Shown here: one piece after another, positions 1 through 7,303 of the stretch
Numbering within the stretch: the first letter of the stretch is position 1
Layout of the letters: every line of letters begins with the position of its first letter
Source of the DNA: Spirochaetia bacterium
GTDB lineage: Bacteria > Spirochaetota > Spirochaetia > Treponematales > Breznakiellaceae
Reading direction: 5' to 3'
Assembly: GCA_026002045.1 (NCBI GenBank)
Contig: BOAV01000104.1
Span: 1-7,979, forward strand
Length of the DNA: 7,979 bases
Translations under genes and position numbers: made by a program
The notes under the pieces: generated by a model
What the model was told of the DNA's origin: nothing
Databases searched by the model: none
The model's input: only the letters and a program-made list of their open reading frames with translations

Positions 1-2317
<2,317 letters not shown>

Positions 2318-2329
2318 TATTATTGTTCT

Positions 2330-2355
2330 GGGTAAAAGGCTGACGCCTTTAACCC
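2330..2355 (+). repeat. Spacer hairpin 1 between 23S and 5S
   Basis: Arms GGGTAAAAGGC (2330-2340) and GCCTTTAACCC (2345-2355) pair over 11 positions with one A-A mismatch around a TGAC loop. It lies 12 nt after the inferred 23S end and could be part of the precursor processing stem or one of a set of small palindromes in this spacer. Confidence 0.7.
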
Positions 2356-2359
2356 TTTG

Positions 2360-2378
2360 AGAAACCCTGTGGGTTTCT
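2360..2378 (+). repeat. Spacer hairpin 2 between 23S and 5S
   Basis: Perfect 8-bp arms AGAAACCC (2360-2367) and GGGTTTCT (2371-2378) flank a TGT loop. It is 4 nt from hairpin 1 and 5 nt from hairpin 3. The following bases TTATT are too few and mixed to make it a convincing intrinsic terminator. Confidence 0.8.
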
Positions 2379-2383
2379 TATTA

Positions 2384-2402
2384 AGCGAAACGCAGTTTCG
2401 CT
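2384..2402 (+). repeat. Spacer hairpin 3 between 23S and 5S
   Basis: Perfect 8-bp arms AGCGAAAC (2384-2391) and GTTTCGCT (2395-2402) surround a GCA loop. It has the same 8+3+8 architecture as hairpin 2 but a different arm sequence, so the shape is repeated rather than the sequence. Confidence 0.8.
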
Positions 2403-2421
2403 CATACACCCGGTGTCCCGT

Positions 2422-2443
2422 ACAAAAACGTAAACGTTTTTGT
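2422..2443 (+). repeat. Spacer hairpin 4 just upstream of 5S
   Basis: Perfect 9-bp arms ACAAAAACG (2422-2430) and CGTTTTTGT (2435-2443) flank a TAAA loop. The stem sits 19 nt before the 5S start. A double-stranded stem here could serve as a processing signal for 5S maturation, but that role is only inferred. A weaker 4-bp palindrome (ACAC/GTGT, 2406-2416) lies between this hairpin and hairpin 3. Confidence 0.8.
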
Positions 2444-2462
2444 CATTTGCAATGTAATTAAT

Positions 2463-2580
2463 TGCCTGGTGATTATGGTGGAGGTGTTATACCCGTTCCC
2501 ATTCCGAACACGGAAGTCAAGCCCTCTTACGCCGATGATACTGCCCCCCTGAGGGGTGGGAAAGTAGGTCATTGCCAGGC
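2463..2580 (+). rRNA. rrf: 5S ribosomal RNA, complete
   Basis: This is the 5S rRNA of the 50S central protuberance. The 5' strand TGCCTGG (2463-2469) and the 3' strand GCCAGGC (2574-2580) form helix I. The universally conserved loop C segment CCGAACACGGAAGT is present near 2503-2516, followed by GCCGATGATACTG of helices II and V. The length of about 118 nt is normal for bacterial 5S. It follows the 23S in standard rrn order with a 145-nt spacer. The ends are set by helix I pairing and could shift by 1-2 nt. Confidence 0.97.
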
Positions 2581-2595
2581 TTTTTTTGTTTTTAA
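2574..2595 (+). terminator. Probable rrn intrinsic terminator after 5S
   Basis: The 3' strand of 5S helix I runs straight into seven T residues (2581-2587), then a G and five more T. There is no separate hairpin after the 5S, so termination would rely on the 5S RNA's own G+C-rich stems. Read-through into the downstream operon cannot be excluded. Confidence 0.5.
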
Positions 2596-2598
2596 CCC

Positions 2599-2627
2599 TT
2601 GCAAAATACCCCTTTTAATAGTACATT
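2599..2627 (+). promoter_or_regulatory. Candidate sigma-70-type promoter for the downstream operon
   Basis: TTGCAA (2599-2604) resembles a -35 box (5/6 match to TTGACA). A 17-nt A+T-rich spacer separates it from TACATT (2622-2627), a 4/6 match to TATAAT. Transcription would start near 2634, about 34 nt before the first start codon. It follows the 5S T-run directly, which is a sensible place for an independent promoter. The -10 match is only moderate, and CATTAT at 2624-2629 is an alternative with a 19-nt spacer. Confidence 0.4.
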
Positions 2628-2667
2628 ATGTTAAAGAACACCGGGCTGCCGGACTTTGAGGTAATAC

Positions 2668-3813
2668 ATGAAGATTGAAGTCTATTCTCCGACCATCAGG
2701 CGGAAGGAGATGGATGCGGTTCTTACGGCCATGGTGGAAGATAAAATCGGACCCGGGGAGCAGGCCCGGCTCCTGATTCAGATTGCAAAGGAACATCTCC
2801 ATTTTGATTATTGTCTCGCACTCCGCAGTCCGGCGATTGCTTTGTACCTTGCCCTGAAAGCATTGAACCTTGAAGATGGTCAGGGGGTGATTATTTCCGC
2901 CCTTTCCCCCAGGTACTATGTACGGGTGATTGAAGATCTGCGGCTTAAACCGATTTATTGTGATGTGCTTTCATCCTCTCCTGTCATTGGACGGGGAACT
3001 ATTGAGACTACCATTGCTAAAAAGGCCGATGGTGCGGATCCCCGGTGTATTGTAGCGCATCACACCCTTGGGTTTGTTCCGGATATTGCCGCCATTGCGG
3101 AACTGGGGCTGCCGGTCATTGATGATCGGTCCCAAAGTTACGGTTTTATCCTCGGTGGCGATACGGCGGAAGGAAAGGAAGGGGAGGGCGAGGAGCCCTC
3201 GTCCACCGGTCAGGGTCGTGAAGTGGGAAATTCTGCCGGAGCTTCCGGGATATTTACGATTCTGGGCCTTGAGGAACGGGATATGATTACCGCCGGGGGA
3301 GGGGCGCTCCTTTATGCGGCCAACCGGCGGGACGGATCGGTGTTGCGGACATTTGGGGAGCTTCCGCCGGAATACAATCTGCCGGATATCAATGCCGCCA
3401 TGGCGGTGATCCAGTTCCGGGAGGCGGCGAAAAATCTGGAAAAACGCAGGGAAATTGCCCGCGTTTACACCCAATCGGCGCTCCGTACCCGGCACAAGCG
3501 TTTTGTCCAGGAGGCAGGAGAATACAATAACTATGCCTTTCCCCTCATCCTGGAAACGGGTCTAAAGGATGTAAAGGCCTATGCCCGGAAGAAGGATATT
3601 ATCGTGGAAAGCGCCTTTGATGATACCTTGATGGCTATGCCCGGCGAAGCATCCAAAGAACCCGCTTCCGCGGGGGAGGGCCCTTCCCTGGAAGCGTCTC
3701 TTTGTCCCGAAGCGTATTCACTTTCCCTGCGGACGATACTCTTTCCGCTCTATCCCCGTTTAAGTTCCACGGAAGTGGAGCGGATACGGAAGCTTATCCT
3801 TACCCTTCCGTAG
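2668..3813 (+). CDS. DegT/DnrJ/EryC1-family aminotransferase-fold protein, probably lacking PLP chemistry
   Basis: The 381-aa protein has the normal length and layout of the DegT/DnrJ/EryC1 (sugar aminotransferase, fold type I) family, which usually transaminates keto-sugars for surface polysaccharides in the cytoplasm. Recognisable blocks are the N-terminal IGPGEQ segment (27-32), the HHTLGFVPDIAAI strand-loop (131-143), VIDDRSQSYG (150-159) matching the family's VIEDAAQ motif with its pyridine-contacting Asp, the TAGGGA turn (208-213), and NLPDINAAMAVIQ (about 238-250), the usual family helix start. Key residues have changed. The phosphate-binding SGTxAL motif reads SPAIAL (54-59), and there is no lysine in 195-216, where the Schiff-base Lys should lie. 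Arg204 is its likely counterpart. Two low-complexity segments (about 165-192 and 328-348) look inserted. The start is ATG with GAGGT 5 nt upstream. Similar proteins have been labelled spore coat polysaccharide proteins. The real function is unknown; I infer a non-enzymatic or altered-chemistry homologue. Confidence 0.8.
   Translation: MKIEVYSPTIRRKEMDAVLTAMVEDKIGPGEQARLLIQIAKEHLHFDYCLALRSPAIALYLALKALNLEDGQGVIISALSPRYYVRVIEDLRLKPIYCDVLSSSPVIGRGTIETTIAKKADGADPRCIVAHHTLGFVPDIAAIAELGLPVIDDRSQSYGFILGGDTAEGKEGEGEEPSSTGQGREVGNSAGASGIFTILGLEERDMITAGGGALLYAANRRDGSVLRTFGELPPEYNLPDINAAMAVIQFREAAKNLEKRREIARVYTQSALRTRHKRFVQEAGEYNNYAFPLILETGLKDVKAYARKKDIIVESAFDDTLMAMPGEASKEPASAGEGPSLEASLCPEAYSLSLRTILFPLYPRLSSTEVERIRKLILTLP
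3184..3200 (+). repeat. Small inverted repeat in the first low-complexity insert of the DegT-like gene
   Basis: GAGGGC (3184-3189) and GCCCTC (3195-3200) pair perfectly over 6 bp around a 5-nt loop. It encodes residues 173-178 inside a Gly/Glu/Ser-rich stretch that interrupts the space between two conserved family motifs. The repeat is short enough to arise by chance in G+C-rich purine-biased sequence. Confidence 0.5.
3663..3696 (+). repeat. 34-bp quasi-palindrome in the second low-complexity insert of the DegT-like gene
   Basis: Outer arms CGCTTCC (3663-3669) and GGAAGCG (3690-3696) pair perfectly over 7 bp. Nested inside, GGGGAGGG (3673-3680) and CCCTTCCC (3681-3688) pair with one mismatch around the self-complementary AGGGCCCT. 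The segment encodes part of an Ala/Ser/Glu/Pro-rich stretch (about residues 332-343) with no counterpart I recall in the family. Confidence 0.6.
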
Positions 3814-3823
3814 CGGGGTCCAG

Positions 3824-4714
3824 ATGGCCAAACTCAACCGGGCGTTGTTATTCATAAACCTTCACAAGCCGGATGCCAAAACCCTTGCGGAAGAAATTCG
3901 TATCGAGCTGGAAAAATGGAATTTTCGGCCCCGTTTTTTTACTTTTGATGACAAACCGGAATTTGAACAGGACGGCCCCTATGATGTGGCCTTCAGCCTG
4001 GGGGGGGATGGTACGGTGCTCTATGCGGCCCGTGCCATGGCGCCCCTGGGGGTGCCCATCATCCCGGTCAATTTAGGTACCCTAGGCTTCATTGCGGCGG
4101 TACATCCCAGTGAATGGAAAGGGACCTTTGAAAAGTGGCGGCAGGGGAAGGCTGCGGTTTCCCGGCGTTTTATGCTGGATATAAGCGTGGAGCGCCGGGG
4201 CAGTATGCACGCCCTTGGTCCCTGCCTGAATGACACGGTTATTTCCGCATCGGGGATAGCGAAGATCATCAGGCTCAATGTGGAGTCGGAACTGCCCGCC
4301 GTACTGGGGGGAAATGCCGAATACATCAGGCTGGGGCAGTACCGCTCCGACGGTCTTATTGTGGCTACTCCCACAGGTTCCACCGCCTATTCGGTGGCAG
4401 CAGGCGGGCCTATTCTGGAGCCGGAAATGGAAGCGATCATCATCAACCCTATCTGTCCTTTTACCCTGTCGAACCGGCCGATTGTGCTGCCCCCACGGGA
4501 AACGGTGATCGTGGAGGTGGAAAAGGAACAGCGCAGCGGGGTGCTGCTTACCATTGATGGTCAGGTTACCCAGATTCTGGAGCCGGGGGACAGGATTTTC
4601 CTCCGGCAGGCTCCCTATCAGGCCCAACTGGTTGCTTCCGGCCGTATCGCCTTTTACAAGGCCCTTCGTACAAAACTCTCCTGGTCGGGCATTACAGGGG
4701 ATAGTAATGCTTGA
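3824..4714 (+). CDS. nadK: NAD kinase (ATP:NAD 2'-phosphotransferase)
   Basis: NAD kinase phosphorylates NAD at the 2'-OH of the adenosine ribose to make NADP, the only route to NADP, in the cytoplasm. The 296-aa product has all the hallmarks: GGDGT (60-64) in the ATP/NAD site, NLGTLGF (83-89), the nicotinamide-side Asn in LNDTVIS (135-141), and the long glycine-rich NAD-binding block from SDG (175-177) through ATPTGSTAYS (181-190) to AAGGPI (192-197). The second residue of the usual Asn-Glu pair is Asp here (Asn136-Asp137). About ten extra residues (roughly 155-165, ELPAVLGGNAE) lie before that block compared with E. coli-type enzymes. The ATG follows the upstream stop by 10 nt with only a weak GGGG ribosome site, consistent with coupling to the preceding gene. 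The 3' end overlaps recN by 8 nt. The family identity is secure. Confidence 0.96.
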   Translation: MAKLNRALLFINLHKPDAKTLAEEIRIELEKWNFRPRFFTFDDKPEFEQDGPYDVAFSLGGDGTVLYAARAMAPLGVPIIPVNLGTLGFIAAVHPSEWKGTFEKWRQGKAAVSRRFMLDISVERRGSMHALGPCLNDTVISASGIAKIIRLNVESELPAVLGGNAEYIRLGQYRSDGLIVATPTGSTAYSVAAGGPILEPEMEAIIINPICPFTLSNRPIVLPPRETVIVEVEKEQRSGVLLTIDGQVTQILEPGDRIFLRQAPYQAQLVASGRIAFYKALRTKLSWSGITGDSNA

Positions 4715-6488
4715 AGAACTGAACATCAGAAACTATGCCCTCATCGACAGCATATCTATTTTCTTTGAGGATGGATTTAATGTGCTTACCGGGGAGACCG
4801 GCGCGGGGAAATCCATCATCGTAGGATCCTTGAGTTTTTTGATGGGCGCAAAGGCCGACACGGATGTTATCAGGACCGGCACCGAAGAGGCGAGCGTCAC
4901 GGCGGTCATTGCCATTGGGGCAAAAAGCGGCGGCGAGGTATTGGAATGGCTCCGGGTACGGGATATCAGCCCCGAGGATGGCCGGATCATCGTGCGGCGA
5001 AATATTAAAACTTCGGGCCGCAGTTCGATTTATATACAGGATGTGCCGGTAACCCGGACGGACCTGGCGGAATTTATGGCCCTCATCTTTGATATCCACG
5101 GGCAGCATAACCACGAATCCCTGCTCCGCAAGGAATCCCACCGGCGTTATCTGGATCGCTTTGCAGGGCTTGAGGAAGAGGCCGCCCAATTCAATTCGGT
5201 GTTCCTTGAGCTTGCGGAGAAGAAAAGGACATTGGAAAATATTTTCGCTTCCGAACGGGACCGGGCGGAGCGGCTTGAAATTTTGAGCTATGCGGTTGAG
5301 GAAATTGACAAGGCCGCCCCCCGGAGCGGGGAAAGCCGGGAACTGGAAAGCGAGGCCCAGCGGCTGGGGGATTTTGAACGCCTTGCGGAGCAGGCGAACA
5401 GCGCCGCCGCCGCCCTCTATGATGGTGAAACTTCTGCGTTGAGCCTGTGCCGGCGGGCACGAAACGCCCTGGATGCCGCCGCCGCTATCGACACTTCTTT
5501 GGCGGGAATTCAGAAACGGCTTGATGATCTCTATTTCGAGGCGGAGGACATTTCCGATGAATTCCGCTCCTATCGGGATAACCTTACCTATGACCCGGAA
5601 CGGCTTGAGGAAGTGGAGGAACGGCTCGCCCTTTTGTACCGGTTGAAAAAGAAATATGCAGGGGGCAAGGGGGGTGGAATTCCCGGCGGGAATTCCACCT
5701 TGGGGAGCGATGAGGATGCGATCCTTGCCTACCGCGCCCAGGCGGCGGAGGAAATTGAGGCCCTTTCCGGCGCCGGGGAAAACCGGGAAAAGCTCCGCTC
5801 CGATATTGCAGCCCTGGAAAAAGATATTGCTTCCCGCGCGGCTTCAATCAGGGCCAGGCGGAAGGCAGGCGCCCTTAAACTTGGGGAACGGATCACCGAA
5901 ATTCTTTCCCATTTGGGGATGCCCAATGCCCGATTTTCTGCGGCGGTCCTGCCCAAGGGCCAAAGCCCCGGGCAGGGACCCGGCGCGCTGGTCTGCGGTC
6001 CCTGGGGGGCGGAGGATGTGGAATTTCTCATCTCCGCAAATACCGGGGAGCCTTTGAAGGATCTTTCCCGTATCGCCAGCGGGGGTGAACTTTCCCGGGT
6101 GATGCTGGCCATCAAGACGGTGCTGTCTGATGCCAATGCGACAGGCGCGGACGTCTCCCCGGAAACCCTGGTCTTTGACGAGATTGATGCCGGGATCGGT
6201 GGGGAAGTGGCCCTTGCGGTTGGGGAATACCTGGTTAAAATCGGCCTGCTTAAGCAGATATTTTGCGTTACCCATCTTGCCAGTATCGCCGTTCGGGCAG
6301 ATAATCATTTAAGGGTAGAAAAAAAAGTTATTGGCGGCGGTGACGGGGAGCGGACCCTAACCCAGGTTTCGACACTTGGGAGCGAGGAAAGGCGGCAGGA
6401 GATTGCCCGGATGCTGGCGGGGGATGCGGGGAAGGCCGCTCTTGCCCATGCGGATGATTTACTGTCAAAATATGGAAAGGGAAAATAA
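4707..6488 (+). CDS. recN: DNA repair protein RecN (SMC-like ATPase)
   Basis: RecN is a cytoplasmic SMC-like ATPase that acts at DNA double-strand breaks alongside RecA. The 593-aa product starts MLEELNIRNYALID, typical of the family, and has Walker A GETGAGKS (29-36), the FDIHGQHNH motif (about 128-136), two coiled-coil arms (about 155-320 and 335-395), signature ASGGELSR (457-464), Walker B LVFDEIDAGIGG (488-499) and the switch His in VTHLAS (His523). It is slightly longer than the E. coli (553) and B. subtilis (576) proteins, partly through two Gly/Pro-rich inserts at 319-333 and about 418-432. The frame is open upstream to 4554, but the ATG at 4707 is chosen because it gives the conserved N terminus and has AGGGG 6 nt upstream; the extension only reads nadK out of frame. 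Start and stop overlap neighbours at both ends. I saw no internal promoter or obvious SOS box, so expression likely follows the operon. Confidence 0.96.
   Translation: MLEELNIRNYALIDSISIFFEDGFNVLTGETGAGKSIIVGSLSFLMGAKADTDVIRTGTEEASVTAVIAIGAKSGGEVLEWLRVRDISPEDGRIIVRRNIKTSGRSSIYIQDVPVTRTDLAEFMALIFDIHGQHNHESLLRKESHRRYLDRFAGLEEEAAQFNSVFLELAEKKRTLENIFASERDRAERLEILSYAVEEIDKAAPRSGESRELESEAQRLGDFERLAEQANSAAAALYDGETSALSLCRRARNALDAAAAIDTSLAGIQKRLDDLYFEAEDISDEFRSYRDNLTYDPERLEEVEERLALLYRLKKKYAGGKGGGIPGGNSTLGSDEDAILAYRAQAAEEIEALSGAGENREKLRSDIAALEKDIASRAASIRARRKAGALKLGERITEILSHLGMPNARFSAAVLPKGQSPGQGPGALVCGPWGAEDVEFLISANTGEPLKDLSRIASGGELSRVMLAIKTVLSDANATGADVSPETLVFDEIDAGIGGEVALAVGEYLVKIGLLKQIFCVTHLASIAVRADNHLRVEKKVIGGGDGERTLTQVSTLGSEERRQEIARMLAGDAGKAALAHADDLLSKYGKGK
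5673..5699 (+). repeat. Perfect 27-bp palindrome inside recN
   Basis: Arms GGTGGAATTCCC (5673-5684) and GGGAATTCCACC (5688-5699) are exact reverse complements around GGC. Since the outer loop bases also pair, the palindrome is 13+1+13. It is in register with the reading frame and fills exactly nine codons (residues 323-331, GGIPGGNST). It sits at the turn between the two RecN coiled-coil helices, where relatives have only a short KYGG-type turn. In RNA, two flanking G-U pairs could lengthen the stem to 14 bp. Confidence 0.9.
5973..6004 (+). repeat. Inverted repeat in the second Gly/Pro-rich insert of recN
   Basis: CAGGGACC (5973-5980) and GGTCCCTG (5997-6004) pair perfectly over 8 bp around a 16-nt G+C-rich loop. 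They delimit codons 423-433, a Gly/Pro/Ala-rich loop just before the conserved DVEFLIS strand, longer than in the RecN proteins I recall. Confidence 0.55.
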
Positions 6489-7303
6489 TGGCGAAGATTA
6501 CCGATGGGGATCGTCAGCTCTATCAAAAAAAAATTCAACCCTACCAGTTAACGGCTAAAGCCATCCTCAAGGAGGAGGAGGCTGCTCTTCTGGAGATCAA
6601 AACGAATCCTGACGGGGCGGCCATTCAGCGGCTTGCGCTGGTGGATAAAATGCTGAACCTTGCCTCAAATTATATTATCCAGAGTGGTATGTCCCAATCG
6701 GTATTGAAGGTGAGGAACGAGGATGCCCTGAATGAAGGGAGAAAGTACCTGTACAGGGGTGTGACATATCTGGAAGAGATTGTAAGTAATTATGTGGACG
6801 CATCCTTTTTTGAGTATGAGGAAAGGCTTGCGGCCATAGTATCCATGGATCAGGAGCGGCGTTATTTTTTGATACGGAAGATGGGGCTTGCGGTTCAGCT
6901 TTTGGAAAATGCCTACGGGGCCGATGCCAAATGGAAATGGTCCTTTGTGGAGCTTGAGGGCCGTTATGCCGCAGTGGCAAAGAATATCCTTGACCTTAAA
7001 AAGGCGGCGGCCAATACGGACCCCCGCGCAGCGGATTATGAAAGCACCATGTACCATCTGGCTCTGATCAAGAAACTGTTTGTGCAGGCGGCGGATCGTT
7101 ATCGGGAAAAATATGAAATGTCATCCAATCAGATTGAGGATTTTAAACAGGCTGTCCTTTTCCTTTCCGGCCTTATACGGGTTCTGACGGTTATGGGGGA
7201 CCGGAATGAGATTGAGGCGGTCAAAAAGAAACGTGATACCTGGGCCGCCAAGCTGGATGCGGATGAAAAAAAGCAGGCCGAAATGGCCGCTAAAAGAAAA
7301 TAA
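6488..7303 (+). CDS. Conserved-looking hypothetical protein, all-helical, 271 aa
   Basis: I do not recognise a named family. The protein is soluble with no signal peptide or membrane segment, contains no cysteine, and appears almost entirely alpha-helical. An aromatic-rich central part (about 70-165, with GRKYLYRGVTYLEEI, FFEYEERL and KWKWSFVELEGRY) suggests a packed helical repeat of TPR-like or spectrin-like type. The last ~30 residues form a Lys/Glu/Ala-rich charged helix ending KRK that could contact nucleic acid or another protein. Its ATG overlaps the recN stop by one base (TAATG) and has a good GGAAAGGG site upstream. Its own stop overlaps the next ATG the same way. Codon use matches its neighbours, so it looks native. 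It resembles uncharacterised treponemal proteins in my memory, but that is unverified. Being coupled to nadK-recN hints at, but does not show, a housekeeping role. Confidence 0.85.
   Translation: MAKITDGDRQLYQKKIQPYQLTAKAILKEEEAALLEIKTNPDGAAIQRLALVDKMLNLASNYIIQSGMSQSVLKVRNEDALNEGRKYLYRGVTYLEEIVSNYVDASFFEYEERLAAIVSMDQERRYFLIRKMGLAVQLLENAYGADAKWKWSFVELEGRYAAVAKNILDLKKAAANTDPRAADYESTMYHLALIKKLFVQAADRYREKYEMSSNQIEDFKQAVLFLSGLIRVLTVMGDRNEIEAVKKKRDTWAAKLDADEKKQAEMAAKRK

Noticed and set aside
2360..2383. Spacer hairpin 2 as an intrinsic terminator
   Set aside because: It is followed by TTATT, not a T-run, and the 5S gene downstream must be transcribed.
2360..2402. Possible CRISPR-like repeat pair (two 19-nt hairpins, 5 nt apart)
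   Set aside because: The two arm sequences differ and there are no spacers of regular length.
2462..2659. 65-codon + strand frame across the 5S gene
   Set aside because: It is simply the 5S rRNA and its T-run read as protein.
2971..3495. 174-codon minus-strand frame opposite the DegT-like gene, and similar long antisense frames opposite nadK, recN and the helical protein
   Set aside because: High G+C content gives long antisense frames; none shows a recognisable domain or a convincing ribosome site.
4291..4340. Inverted repeat ACTGCCC / GGGCAGT flanking the extra loop of NAD kinase
   Set aside because: Only 7 bp with a 36-nt loop, which is expected by chance; not strong enough to add to the palindromic-insert pattern.
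4554..4706. Upstream extension of recN by 51 codons
   Set aside because: It reads the 3' end of nadK out of frame; the conserved RecN N terminus and the AGGGG site both support the ATG at 4707.
5401..5416. GCC trinucleotide run in recN
   Set aside because: It encodes a short alanine stretch in a coiled coil; normal for a G+C-rich helical segment.
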